Source: Rathayibacter sp. VKM Ac-2857
GTDB lineage: Bacteria > Actinomycetota > Actinomycetes > Actinomycetales > Microbacteriaceae
Direction of reading: 5' to 3'
Length of the DNA: 64,000 bases
Assembly: GCF_013205025.1 (NCBI RefSeq)
Contig: NZ_JABMLE010000004.1
Span: 1-64,000, forward strand
The translations under genes were made by a program, and so were the position numbers. Shown in pieces: positions 19,204 through 28,300 of the stretch (position 1 is its first letter; each line of letters opens with the position of its first letter). Under the pieces are notes generated by a model. That model was not told the DNA's origin, did no database searches, and saw only the letters and a list, made by a program, of their open reading frames with translations.

Positions 19204-19597
19204 CGGTGGTCAGCCAGCGGGAGAGATCGCCGCCGGCTCGCTCGATCGCCTCCCGCAACGGATCGAGGCCGCCCTCGTTCAGGAGCGCTGCGAGCATCGT
19301 CCGGATATCGGGAGAGCCGCCCGCGGCGGCCCTCTCGACTGCCCGACGGACTGCGGGGTCGTACTGCACCGGACGTCGGTGACGAAGGAGCCGTCGAAGG
19401 ACGGGTCGTGCGTCGGTGCTCGCATCCCAGCCGCGCTCGTCGCCGAATGCCTGGATCATGCGGGCGGTGCTGTCACCCGGCGCGAGGCATGCGGCGTAGG
19501 CGAATGCGACGTGCAGCGCCGACACGGGCTCACTCCGCTGATAGGCCACCTGTCCGGCGATGGTCATCACCCTGCGGAAATCTGCTGCGCGTTTCAC
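19196..19597 (-). CDS. Small Clp-N-like domain protein heading an ABC operon
   Basis: 133 residues. GTG 19597 is chosen because GAGGAGG lies six bases upstream; a longer reading from ATG 19618 would hide that site. The protein resembles the double-helical Clp N-terminal repeat of ClpA/ClpB/ClpC: a first block around VAYQRSEPVSALHVAFAYA and a second YDPAVRRAVERAA ... MLAALLNEGG. No AAA+ ATPase module follows, so it is a stand-alone domain. In ClpC this domain binds adaptors and substrates; here, coupled to an ABC transporter, it might regulate the transporter or act as an adaptor. The domain call is by eye and moderate. Confidence 0.6.
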   Translation of the reverse strand: MKRAADFRRVMTIAGQVAYQRSEPVSALHVAFAYAACLAPGDSTARMIQAFGDERGWDASTDARPVLRRLLRHRRPVQYDPAVRRAVERAAAGGSPDIRTMLAALLNEGGLDPLREAIERAGGDLSRWLTTDA

Positions 19598-19714
19598 GCT
19601 CCACCTCCTCGACGTCATCGAGGAGCGTAGGTTCGTGCCCACTACAAGACAAGAGGAATTCTCGAAGTGGCGCGTTGCACATGATCTGACCGATTGCCGG
19701 CCTCGCGCCATGGT

Positions 19715-21172
19715 CTACTTCGCGAGTTGTCCGAGCTTCGCGTGGGAGCGGGAGTAGGCGAAGTAGATCGCGAAGCCGATGGCCAGCCAGATCAGGAAGC
19801 GCAGCCAGGTCTCGATGGAGAGGTTGAGCATCAGGTAGGTGCAGATCAGGGCGGAGAGGCCGGGGAGCCAGGGGTTGAGCGGGACGCGGAAGCCGCGCTT
19901 GAGCTCGGGGCGCTTGCGGCGGAGGACGATGACGCCGACGGAGACCAGGACGAAGGCGGAGAGGGTGCCGATGTTCACCATCTCCTCGAGGACGCCGATC
20001 GGGGTCAGGCCGGCCAGCAGGGCGACGATGACCGTGACGACGACGGAGGTGACCCACGGGGTGCGCAGGCGGGGGTGCACCTTCGCGAGGCGCTGGGGGA
20101 GCAGGCCGTCGCGCGACATCGCGAAGATGATGCGGGTCGCTCCGATGAGCAGGGTCAGCACGACGGTGGTGAGGCCGGCGACGGCGCCGGCCGAGATGAC
20201 CGTGGCCATCCAGGTCTGGCCGTGGTACGCGAAGGCGTTGGCGAGGGCGGCGGAGGGGTCGAGCTCGCGGTAGGGGACCATGCCGGTGACGACGAGGGCG
20301 ACAGCGCAGTAGAGCACGGTGCAGATGATCAGCGAGGCGATGATGCCGATGGGCATGTCGCGCTGCGGGTTGCGGGTCTCCTCGGCGGTGGTCGCGACGA
20401 CGTCGAAGCCGATGTAGGCGAAGAACACCAGCGAGGCGCCGGCGATGATGCCGCCGACTCCGAAGGTCGCCGGCTCGATGCCGGAGAGGAACTGCAGCAG
20501 CGGCTGGGCGAGGCCGGACGCGGCCTGGGACGCCTCCGCGGGCGGGATGAACGGCGAGTAGTTGCTCGCGTTGATGAACTGCAGCCCGGCGATGATGACG
20601 AACAGCACGATGAAGAGCTTCACGGCGACCAGCACCAGGTTGACGCGCAGCGACTCCTTGATGCCGAAGGTCATCAGGGCGCCGAGCACGAGCACCAGCA
20701 GGATCGCGGGGACGTCGACCACGCCGCCGTACGAGATCGCCTCCGGCAGGACGATGCCGAGCTGACCGAGGAAGGAGCCCAGATAGGCGCTCCAGCCCTG
20801 GGCGACCACACTCGCGCCGAGGAACAGCTCGAGGATGAGGTCCCAGCCGATGATCCAGGCGAAGAGCTCGCCGAGCGAGGCGTAGGAGAACGTGTAGGCG
20901 GAGCCGGAGACCGGCACCGTGGAGGCGAACTCGGCGTAGCACATGGCCGCGAGGGCGCAGGCGAAGGCGGCGACGACGAAGCTCAGCACGATGGCGGGGC
21001 CGGCGATGTCGTGCGCGGCGCGCCCGGTGAGTGTGAAGATGCCGGCGCCGATCACGACTCCGACGCCGAAGACGGTGAGGTCGAGGGCGCTCAGCGACTT
21101 CTTGAGGCGGGTCTCGGGCTCGTCGGTGTCCGCGATGGACTGCTCGACGGACTTGGTGCGGAGGAGGCTCAC
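19715..21172 (-). CDS. APC-family amino acid permease
   Basis: 485 residues with about twelve membrane helices. The N-terminal LTVFGVGVVIGAGIFTLTGRAAHDIAGPA contains the GAGIF motif of the amino acid/polyamine/organocation superfamily, and GASLVFFAYIGFDVVATTAEETRNPQRDMP is the conserved loop of the cationic amino acid transporter (CAT, YfnA-like) branch. It likely imports amino acids by proton symport. The start is GTG 21172. It is a single gene with about 120 bases to the ABC operon and 150 bases to the next gene upstream. Confidence 0.9.
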   Translation of the reverse strand: MSLLRTKSVEQSIADTDEPETRLKKSLSALDLTVFGVGVVIGAGIFTLTGRAAHDIAGPAIVLSFVVAAFACALAAMCYAEFASTVPVSGSAYTFSYASLGELFAWIIGWDLILELFLGASVVAQGWSAYLGSFLGQLGIVLPEAISYGGVVDVPAILLVLVLGALMTFGIKESLRVNLVLVAVKLFIVLFVIIAGLQFINASNYSPFIPPAEASQAASGLAQPLLQFLSGIEPATFGVGGIIAGASLVFFAYIGFDVVATTAEETRNPQRDMPIGIIASLIICTVLYCAVALVVTGMVPYRELDPSAALANAFAYHGQTWMATVISAGAVAGLTTVVLTLLIGATRIIFAMSRDGLLPQRLAKVHPRLRTPWVTSVVVTVIVALLAGLTPIGVLEEMVNIGTLSAFVLVSVGVIVLRRKRPELKRGFRVPLNPWLPGLSALICTYLMLNLSIETWLRFLIWLAIGFAIYFAYSRSHAKLGQLAK

Positions 21173-21322
21173 GGTGGTTCTCTCTGGTGAGGTGACGCGG
21201 TGTGCGGCGGGTCGCGATGCGACGGCACTCCGGGAGACTAGCGGCGCGGCGGGCCCGCGCGGCAGCCCTCGCGCCGATGGGGGGAGGCGGGGCCTTCGTG
21301 CGCTCCTGCGGCGGGGCCGGCG

Positions 21323-21931
21323 TCAGTCCGTCGTGAGCTCGTCCTTCTCCCGAGTGCTGATCGTTCCCGGGGCGGGCGTCCCGGGACGGGCGGGGCCGCC
21401 GGTGACCATCACCTCGACGTGGGCGCGCTGCGGGGGGTCGGAGTAGACGAAGGGGTAGGGCTCTCCGCTCACGAGCGCTGCGACCTTCGCGACACCGCCG
21501 ATGCTGTACGGGATCGAACCCGCGTAGGAGCCCGCGGGGATGAGGATGTAGCCGCCGCGACGACTGACGCGGACGACCTGGCGCGACGCGATGATGACGT
21601 CCTGATCCGTCCTGAAGTCCACCCGGCCGTCCTGGCGCAGCACGATCGGCGTTCCGCTGACCCCGTCTCCGTTCACGAACACCGAGATCTCGAAGCGCCG
21701 GCGGGGACCGAGGTCGGTGGCCACGAGTCCGGCGTCGATGACGCGCACCCCCAGGAAGGTCTCGGGGAGGACGGGAGAGGGGGCGATGGATGCCGCGGCA
21801 CCGGGCGCCGCCGCGCAGGCGGCGATCACGGGCGTCGACCAGGCGGCGGCGAGAGTGGATCGCCGAGCGACTCCCGGCGTCTGAGTGGAGTCGGGATCGT
21901 GCTGATCTCCGGCGTGCTCCTCGAACGGCAT
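21323..21931 (-). CDS. Exported protein with a Tat-type N-terminal signal, function unknown
   Basis: 202 residues. The N-terminal stretch has Arg23-Arg24 in VARRSTLAAAWSTPVIAACA, followed by an Ala-rich hydrophobic segment ending GAAAS, the pattern seen in many Microbacteriaceae secreted proteins. The mature part is predicted all-beta (alternating FEISVFVNG, GGYILIPAG) with no Cys or catalytic motif. ATG 21931 follows GAGAGG. It lies between the iron operon and the APC permease and shares no overlap with either. Function not recognised. Confidence 0.65.
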   Translation of the reverse strand: MPFEEHAGDQHDPDSTQTPGVARRSTLAAAWSTPVIAACAAAPGAAASIAPSPVLPETFLGVRVIDAGLVATDLGPRRRFEISVFVNGDGVSGTPIVLRQDGRVDFRTDQDVIIASRQVVRVSRRGGYILIPAGSYAGSIPYSIGGVAKVAALVSGEPYPFVYSDPPQRAHVEVMVTGGPARPGTPAPGTISTREKDELTTD

Positions 21932-22111
21932 TCTGCGACCTCTCGTCGGTGAGTGATGGTTCCAGAGCCGTCCTGCGGGGGAGTCGGAGGATCGGCGCGG
22001 GATCGCTGAGAGTGTCCGATAGCACCCCGCGGCGCAGCGAAGAAGTGACGGTCGACGGGTGCTCTGGCGCTCGGTGAAAGCACATGCGGGTTCGCGGAGC
22101 GCTGGCGCCCC

Positions 22112-23815
22112 TCAGTCGCGCGCGGATCCGCTCCACGCCGCCCACAGGCGCGCGTACGGCCCATCGGCGGCGAGCAGCTCGGCGTGCGTGCCCTGCTCGG
22201 CGATGCGGCCGGTGTCCAGCACGACGACGTGGTCGGCGGACGCGGCCTGGCTGAGGCGGTGCGCGACGACCAGGGCGGTGCGGCCGCGAAGGACCTCGGC
22301 TGCGGCGCGCTCGAGGCGGCCGGCGTCGGTCGAGCCGGCCTCGGCGGTGGCCTCGTCGAGGATCACGCCGGCCGGATCGGTGAGCAGCACCCGGGCGAGG
22401 GCGAGCTGCTGCGCCTCGGCGGGAGTGAGAGCGGCGCCGGAGGATCCCAGCGGGGCGTCGAGGCCGAGCCGTTCCAGCATCCGCTCGGCGCCGACGCGAC
22501 GGAGGGCGTCGGCGAGGGCGGGGTCGGAGGAATCGGGGGCGGCGAGGGTCAGGTTGTCGCGGAGGGTCGCGTCGAAGACGTGCACCTCCTGGGTCACGAG
22601 CACGGTCGCGCGCGGCCGGGCGACGGTGCCGATGTCGGGGACGATCAGACCGGCGGCGAGGGCCGCGAGGGTGCTCTTGCCGGCCCCGGAGGCGCCGACG
22701 ACGGCGACGGTCGTGCCGGCCGGCACCTGCAGCGAGACGTCGACGAGGACGGGGTGGCCGGGGACGTGCGTGTGGTGGATCGAGATGAGCCGGAGGTCGT
22801 CGGAGGACGCGGCCGGCCGCTCGGTCGGCGTCGTCACCGTGATCACTCCGACGATCCGGCCGAGGGAGGCGAGGGCCGACTGGAGCTCGTCGACGACGAA
22901 CAGCAGCTGGTTGATCGGGCCGAACAGGCGGAGGAAGAGCAGCATCGCGGCGGTCGTGCCGCCGAGGGTGCCGGATCCGCTCGCGACCAGGAGGAAGCCG
23001 ACGACGAGCAGGGCGCTCATGCCGAGGAGCTCGGCGAGGTTGAGCCGGGCGAAGAAGCCGTTCTGGATCGCGCGGGCCCGCATCGTCACCCGCACCACCG
23101 ACCAGGACGCCGCGGCGATCCGCGCCAGGTGCTGCCGGCCGAGGCCGTAGGCGCGCACGGTCTCGAGGCCGCGCAGGGAGTCGAGGAGGCGCTGGGCGCG
23201 GTCGGACATCGCGGAGCGCTCGGCGGCGTAGACGTCGGGCGCGGTCCGGAGATACCAGCGGACGGCGAGCACGTGCACGGGGACGACGACGAGCATCGCC
23301 GCGGCGTAGCGGAGGTCGATCACGGCCATTCCGGCGACGGTGACGAGGATGGTGGTGAGCGCTCCGGTGACGGCGGGGACGACGCTCGGGATCGCGTCCG
23401 ACACCTCGGCGACGTCGTCACCGGCGCGGGCGATCAGGTCGCCGGTGCCGGCGCGCTCGACGCGAGCAGGGGGGAGGCGGAAGGCTGCATCGACCATCCG
23501 CTCGCGCAGCTCGGCGAGCATCCGCTCGAACAGCCGCGAGGCGGCGACGACGCCGACGGCGGTGAGCACGGCACCGGCGGCGACCGCGGCGGCCACCACC
23601 AGGCCGAGCAGCCACACGGTGGCGGAGTCGCGCTCGGCGGCGGTGACCGCGTCGACGACGGCGCCCAGGGCGAGGGGCGGGACGATGCCGGCGGCGGCCG
23701 CGGCGACGAGCACGACGACCAGCGGCGGGAGCAGGAGGCGGCCGCGGCCGAGGGCGCTCCACGAGGCGCGGAGGACGACTCGCCCGGAGGCGATCGGGAG
23801 GCGATCGGCGGTCAC
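22112..23815 (-). CDS. ABC exporter-fold half-transporter B (intact Walker motifs, degenerate signature)
   Basis: 567 residues: six-helix type IV (exporter) membrane domain (about 1-310) fused to a nucleotide-binding domain. Walker A VGASGAGKST (about 366-375), Q-loop VTQEVHVF, Walker B VILDEAT with the catalytic Glu, and the H-loop VAHRLS are intact. The signature motif LSGGQ is replaced by LTPAEAQQ. GTG 23815 overlaps the stop of half-transporter A. Together the two would form a heterodimer with one consensus ATP site. Placement at the end of an iron-siderophore uptake operon recalls IrtAB-type siderophore importers with an exporter fold, but the substrate is inferred. Confidence 0.88.
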   Translation of the reverse strand: MTADRLPIASGRVVLRASWSALGRGRLLLPPLVVVLVAAAAAGIVPPLALGAVVDAVTAAERDSATVWLLGLVVAAAVAAGAVLTAVGVVAASRLFERMLAELRERMVDAAFRLPPARVERAGTGDLIARAGDDVAEVSDAIPSVVPAVTGALTTILVTVAGMAVIDLRYAAAMLVVVPVHVLAVRWYLRTAPDVYAAERSAMSDRAQRLLDSLRGLETVRAYGLGRQHLARIAAASWSVVRVTMRARAIQNGFFARLNLAELLGMSALLVVGFLLVASGSGTLGGTTAAMLLFLRLFGPINQLLFVVDELQSALASLGRIVGVITVTTPTERPAASSDDLRLISIHHTHVPGHPVLVDVSLQVPAGTTVAVVGASGAGKSTLAALAAGLIVPDIGTVARPRATVLVTQEVHVFDATLRDNLTLAAPDSSDPALADALRRVGAERMLERLGLDAPLGSSGAALTPAEAQQLALARVLLTDPAGVILDEATAEAGSTDAGRLERAAAEVLRGRTALVVAHRLSQAASADHVVVLDTGRIAEQGTHAELLAADGPYARLWAAWSGSARD

Positions 23816-25443
23816 CGCACGGCCTCGGACTTCCGGTCGGCTCCGTCGTCGGCGTGGACCTCGACGACGCGATCCGCGACGGCGAGGAAGGCGGGGGAGC
23901 GCGAGAGGACGACGGTGCGGCGCTCGCCGCGGACGGCGCGCAGCCGGGAGGCGATCGCCGCCTCCGTCACGGCGTCGACCGCGGTGGTCGGATCGTGCAG
24001 CACGAGCAGCGGCGCGTCCTGGGCGAGTGCGCGGGCGAGCGCGACGCGCTGGCGCTGACCGCCGGACAGCGCGGAGCCGCCCTCGCCGACGTCGCCGTCC
24101 AGCCCGCCGGCGAGGACGCCGGCCAGCTCGGTGCAGCCGGACGCCGCCAGGGCGCGGTCGGCGCTCGCCGCGTCCACACCGGGGAGCTGCACGTTCTCGC
24201 GCACGCTGCCTGAGAACAGCCGCGCCGCGTGCGGGGCGACGAGGGCCCCCGGATGCGCCGAGCGCAGGCCGGCCAGCACCGTGTCCGCCGTGTCGCCGTC
24301 GACGGCGACGACGACGAGCTCTCCGTCGCGCAGGTCGTCGAGGTGCAGGGCACGTTCGGGCGGATCGGCGCCGTCGCTCTCGCGCAGCAGGGCGAGCAGG
24401 CGGGCGGCCGACGCGGTCGCGGTCGCCCACCACGAGCCCGCCTCGCGCGCCGCGTTCTGCAGCGGGTCGATCAGGAACTGCGCGAGACCGACCACGGTGA
24501 TGAAGCCGCCGACGCCGAGCTCGCCGGCCACGGCGAGGAGGGCGGCGCCGACGGCGACGGCGGTGAGGAGGAGACCGGTTGCCAGGTCCATCACCCCGCC
24601 GAGGACGCCCTCCGCCCGCCGCGCGCGGACGGTGCTGCGCAGGGCGAGGCGGCTGGCGCTGCAGTAGCGGCGCGACGCCTCCTGCTCGGCGCCGATGCCG
24701 CGGAGGACGCGGTAACCGGCCAGCAGATCGGCGGCACGCCCTGCGGCGTCGGCGGCCGCCCCCTGCTCGTCCTCGCTGCGGCGGCGCAGTCCGCGGCCGG
24801 CGAGCTCCGCGGCCCCGAGCAGCAGCGGGGCCCCGAGCAGCACGGCCAGACCCAGTGGCCAGGAGATCCCGAGCAGCACCGCTCCGCCGAAGAGCACCGC
24901 GGCGAGCTGCCCGACGGGATGGACGCCGATCTCGACCGCGGCCGAGAGGCGGTTGACGTCGGACGTGGCGAGCGAGAGCGCGACGCCCGGCTGATCGGAG
25001 GCGCGGCCGCCCCGCGCGGGCCGCAAAAGCAGATGCTCGGCGACGAGGCCGCGCAGGCGGTGCTGGACGACCAGCATCCCCAGCTCGGCGAACCGCGAGC
25101 CGAAGCGCCAGGAGAAGGAGAGCAGGGCGAAGTCGGCCGCCAGCAGCGCGAGGTGGAGCAGCAGCTGCAGCGGATCGCCCGTCGCGACGGCCCGGTCGAT
25201 CGCCAGCCCGATCAGCACCGGGACCAGCGCCTCGCCGATCTGATGGCTGATCACGAGGACCAGTGCCGGCACGGAGTAGCGGCGGGCGCCGCTGAGGACG
25301 CGGAGGGTCAGGCGGGCGGGCGTGGTGGCGTCGTCGAGGCGGATCGGCCGGGCGTCGATCGGCTCGGCCGGTGCCTGGAGCAGCGGGCCGCGCGGGTTCC
25401 TCGTCCGCGGTCTCCCGGGGCGCTCCGGCCGGCGCCTCGTCAT
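23812..25443 (-). CDS. ABC exporter-fold half-transporter A (no Walker A, intact LSGGQ)
   Basis: 543 residues. The membrane domain has about six helices, from ARRYSVPALVLVISHQIGEALVPVLIGLAID to VGGFITVVGLAQFL. The nucleotide-binding domain (from about 350) is shortened: the Walker A loop is missing (VVAVDGDTADTVLAGL), the Walker B region reads LLVLHDPTTAVD with His for Asp and Asp for Glu, and the H-loop His is absent (VLSRSPAF). LSGGQRQR is perfect. The protein therefore cannot form its own ATP site but can complete the site of partner B. Its ATG (25441-25443) overlaps the FecE-like stop, which ties it to the siderophore operon. Confidence 0.88.
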   Translation of the reverse strand: MTRRRPERPGRPRTRNPRGPLLQAPAEPIDARPIRLDDATTPARLTLRVLSGARRYSVPALVLVISHQIGEALVPVLIGLAIDRAVATGDPLQLLLHLALLAADFALLSFSWRFGSRFAELGMLVVQHRLRGLVAEHLLLRPARGGRASDQPGVALSLATSDVNRLSAAVEIGVHPVGQLAAVLFGGAVLLGISWPLGLAVLLGAPLLLGAAELAGRGLRRRSEDEQGAAADAAGRAADLLAGYRVLRGIGAEQEASRRYCSASRLALRSTVRARRAEGVLGGVMDLATGLLLTAVAVGAALLAVAGELGVGGFITVVGLAQFLIDPLQNAAREAGSWWATATASAARLLALLRESDGADPPERALHLDDLRDGELVVVAVDGDTADTVLAGLRSAHPGALVAPHAARLFSGSVRENVQLPGVDAASADRALAASGCTELAGVLAGGLDGDVGEGGSALSGGQRQRVALARALAQDAPLLVLHDPTTAVDAVTEAAIASRLRAVRGERRTVVLSRSPAFLAVADRVVEVHADDGADRKSEAVR

Positions 25444-26240
25444 CGGCGCTGCCCGGCGCGCTCGCGGCCGACCGGTGCGACGAGTGGAGCACCGGTGACC
25501 GGATCGGGGATCACGACGCAGCGCAGGCCGAAGACGTGCTCGACCAGGTCCGCGGTGACGATCTCGCGCGGAGCACCCTGGGCGACGACGGCGCCGTCCT
25601 TCATCGCGACGAGGTGGCTGGCGTAGCGCGCCGCCTGATTGAGGTCGTGCAGCACTGCGACGAGGGTCCGCCCCTGCTCGTGCAGGTCGGTGAACAGCTC
25701 CATCAGCTCGATCTGGTGTGCGATGTCGAGGAAGGTCGTCGGCTCGTCGAGCAGCAGCAGCGGGGTCTGCTGGGCGAGCGCCATCGCGACCCAGACCCGC
25801 TGACGCTGTCCGCCCGAGAGCTCGTCGACGAGGCGGTCGGCCAGCGCGGTGACGCCGGTCGCGGTCATCGCCGCGGTCACGGCCTCCTCGTCGGCGGGGG
25901 ACCACTGCCGGAGGAACCCCTGGTGCGGGTAGCGGCCGCGGGCCACGAGGTCGGCGACGGTGATGCCGTCGGGAGCGAGCGAGGTCTGCGGCAGCAGCCC
26001 GAGCACGCGCGCCACCTCCCGGGGCTTCGCGGCGGCGATCGCGCGGCCGTCGAGCAGGACCTGCCCGGCGCTCGGGGGAAGCAGACGGGAGAGGGCGCGC
26101 AGGAGGGTCGACTTGCCGCAGGCGTTAGGACCGACGATCACGGTGAAGGAGCCGTCGGGGATCTCGAGCGAGAGAGCGCGCGAGATCTCGCGGCGGTCGT
26201 AGCCGAGGGTCAGGTCGACGGCGGCGAGGCGGGCGGTCAT
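25440..26240 (-). CDS. Iron-siderophore ABC transporter ATP-binding protein (FecE/FhuC-like)
   Basis: 266 residues with Walker A GPNACGKST (37-45), signature LSGGQRQRVW, Walker B LLLLDEPTTFLDIAHQ and H-loop LHDLNQAARYASHL. The sequence TTFLDIAHQIE is a fingerprint of the FepC/FhuC/BtuD iron-chelate subgroup. It powers the two FecCD permeases encoded just upstream. The ATG at 26240 overlaps the permease stop (ATGA), and its stop overlaps the exporter A start. Confidence 0.93.
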   Translation of the reverse strand: MTARLAAVDLTLGYDRREISRALSLEIPDGSFTVIVGPNACGKSTLLRALSRLLPPSAGQVLLDGRAIAAAKPREVARVLGLLPQTSLAPDGITVADLVARGRYPHQGFLRQWSPADEEAVTAAMTATGVTALADRLVDELSGGQRQRVWVAMALAQQTPLLLLDEPTTFLDIAHQIELMELFTDLHEQGRTLVAVLHDLNQAARYASHLVAMKDGAVVAQGAPREIVTADLVEHVFGLRCVVIPDPVTGAPLVAPVGRERAGQRR

Positions 26241-27265
26241 GAGCGTCTCCGTGCTTCGTGGATCAGGAGGCCGACGAGGTAGAGGCCGCCGACGACGACG
26301 GTCACGACGCCGACGGGGAGCGAGCCGGGCAGGACGTGCTGGGCGGCCGTGTCGGCGCCGAGCAGCACCAGGGCGCCGACGAGCGCGGAGGGGATCAGCG
26401 CGATCCCGGCGGTGCGGGCGAGACGGCGGGCGATCTGCGGGGCGGCGAGGGCCACGAAGGCGATCGGGCCGCAGGCGGCGGTCACCGCGGCGGTCAGGGC
26501 GACCGCGCCGATCACGAGCAGGACGCGGGTGCGCTCCGCGGGGGTGCCGAGCGCGCGGGCGGCGTCGTCGCCGAGCTCGAGCTGCCGCATCGGGCGGCCG
26601 AGGAGGCCGAGACCGGCGAGCGCCACCGTGATCACGACCGCAGCGGGCAGCAGCTGGTCCCAGCCGACCGGGTTGAGCGAGCCGGCCCCCCAGACGGAGG
26701 CGACCATCGCGATCTCCAGCTTCGCCCGCAGGACGAGGTAGGTGCTGAGCGCCTCGAGCATCGCCGAGACGCCGATGCCGACGACGATCAGCCGGAAGCC
26801 CTGGACGCCGCGGCGGTGGGCGAGCAGATAGACGGCTGTCGCGGCGAGGAGGCCGCCGGCGACGGAGCCGGCCGCGACGGGGAGCGAGCCCGCGCCGGCG
26901 CCGAGCACGATGATCGCGAGGAGGCCGCCGGAGTAGGAGCCGGCGGTGAGGCCGATGATGTCGGGGCTGGCGAGCGGGTTGCGGGTGAGCGACTGGAAGA
27001 CGGCGCCCGAGACGCCGAGTGCCGCGCCGAAGAGGACCGCGCCGAGTACGCGCGGGAGCCGCCACTCGACGACGACGGTGCGGGCGATGCCGGAGCGCTG
27101 CCCGAGCAGGGCCGCGACGACGTCGGGGGCTGAGAGCGGCAGCTCGCCGAGCCCGAGCGCGACGACGGCCAGCGCGAGGACCGCGGCGGCGAGCGCTGCC
27201 CCGACGAGGAGGGTGCGCCGGCGGACGCGCAGCGAGAGCGGGCCGCCGCGGAGGACGAGGGTCAC
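26237..27265 (-). CDS. FecCD-family iron-siderophore permease (second subunit)
   Basis: 342 residues, about nine to ten membrane helices. The FecCD hallmarks RLPRVLGAVLFGAALGVSGAVFQSLTRNPLASPDIIGLTAG and GPIAFVALAAPQIARRL are present. It pairs with the next permease to form the membrane channel for ferric siderophores. The start GTG 27265 overlaps the stop of the first permease gene (GTGA). Confidence 0.93.
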   Translation of the reverse strand: MTLVLRGGPLSLRVRRRTLLVGAALAAAVLALAVVALGLGELPLSAPDVVAALLGQRSGIARTVVVEWRLPRVLGAVLFGAALGVSGAVFQSLTRNPLASPDIIGLTAGSYSGGLLAIIVLGAGAGSLPVAAGSVAGGLLAATAVYLLAHRRGVQGFRLIVVGIGVSAMLEALSTYLVLRAKLEIAMVASVWGAGSLNPVGWDQLLPAAVVITVALAGLGLLGRPMRQLELGDDAARALGTPAERTRVLLVIGAVALTAAVTAACGPIAFVALAAPQIARRLARTAGIALIPSALVGALVLLGADTAAQHVLPGSLPVGVVTVVVGGLYLVGLLIHEARRRS

Positions 27266-28293
27266 AGCGTGCTCGCCTTCGAGCGCCGCACCAGGTGGAT
27301 GAGCACCGGGGCGCCGACGAACGCGGTCACCACTCCGACCGGGACCTCGCCCGGCCAGAGTGCGACCCGGCCGAGCACGTCGGCGAGGAGCAGGAGGGTC
27401 GGTGCGAGCAGGACGGAGAGCGCGAGGATCCAGCGCTGGTCGGGGCCGGCGATCCAGCGGGCGATGTGCGGCACCGCGAGCCCGACGAACCCGACCGGCC
27501 CGACGATCGCCGTCGCCGACCCGGCGAGCAGCGTGATCGCGAGGACCGAGAGCAGCCGGGTCCGGCCGAGCCGCGTGCCGAGGGAGGCGGCGAGGTCGTC
27601 GCCGAGGCCGAGCGCGGTGAGCGACCGGGCGGCGGCGAGGGCGATCACGACTCCCACGAGGACGAAGGGGGTGGCGGGGAGCACGACGTCGAGGCCGCGC
27701 TCGACGAACGACCCGGCGTTCCAGCCGCGCAGGGCGGTGAAGGTGACCGGGTCGAGCAGCATCATCGCGGTGGTGACCCCGCTCAGCACGGCGGCGACGG
27801 CGACGCCGGCGAGGGTGAGGCGCACCGGGTCCGGGCCGCCGCGGCCGACCGAGCCGATCAGGGCGACCACGGCCGTGACGACGAGCGCGCCGAGGAACGC
27901 GAACGGCAGGTACTGCGCGGGCGAGCTCGCGCCGAGGGCGACTCCGACCGCGACGAACAGCGCTGCCCCGGCGTCGACGCCGAGGATGCCGGGGTCGCCC
28001 AGCGGATTGCGGGTGAGCGCCTGGATCACGGCGCCCGACACTCCGAGCGCGACGCCGACGACGAGGCCGGCGAGCGTCCGGGGGAGGCGGAGATCGACGA
28101 CGACCTGGTCGGCGATCGAGCCGTCGTAGGCGGTCAGCGCGTGCCAGAGCTCGGCCGGACCGAGGTGGTTCGAGCCGACGAGGACGCTCAGCAGCACGGC
28201 CACGAGGAGGGCGGCGAGCGCGGCCGCGAGACCGAGGCGGCGGTTCCGGCGGACGGTCGGCACCGCCGCCTCGGTCTCGAGGAGTGTCGTCAT
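27262..28293 (-). CDS. FecCD-family iron-siderophore permease (first subunit)
   Basis: 343 residues with the same architecture and motifs as its partner (LRLPRTLAGLVVGVALGVSGAVIQALTRNPLGDPGILGVDAGAA, GPVGFVGLAVPHIAR). ATG 28293 lies seven bases after the binding-protein stop. The two permeases are about as divergent as FecC and FecD of other systems, so they are an obligate heterodimer and not a recent duplication. Confidence 0.93.
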   Translation of the reverse strand: MTTLLETEAAVPTVRRNRRLGLAAALAALLVAVLLSVLVGSNHLGPAELWHALTAYDGSIADQVVVDLRLPRTLAGLVVGVALGVSGAVIQALTRNPLGDPGILGVDAGAALFVAVGVALGASSPAQYLPFAFLGALVVTAVVALIGSVGRGGPDPVRLTLAGVAVAAVLSGVTTAMMLLDPVTFTALRGWNAGSFVERGLDVVLPATPFVLVGVVIALAAARSLTALGLGDDLAASLGTRLGRTRLLSVLAITLLAGSATAIVGPVGFVGLAVPHIARWIAGPDQRWILALSVLLAPTLLLLADVLGRVALWPGEVPVGVVTAFVGAPVLIHLVRRSKASTL

Positions 28294-28300
28294 GGAGTCG

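Noticed and set aside
22112-25492. Single 1126-codon ABC protein spanning both exporter halves
   Set aside because: The N-terminal 559 codons of that frame are Arg/Ala-rich shadow. The real halves are two overlapping genes in different frames joined by a GTGA overlap at 23812-23815.
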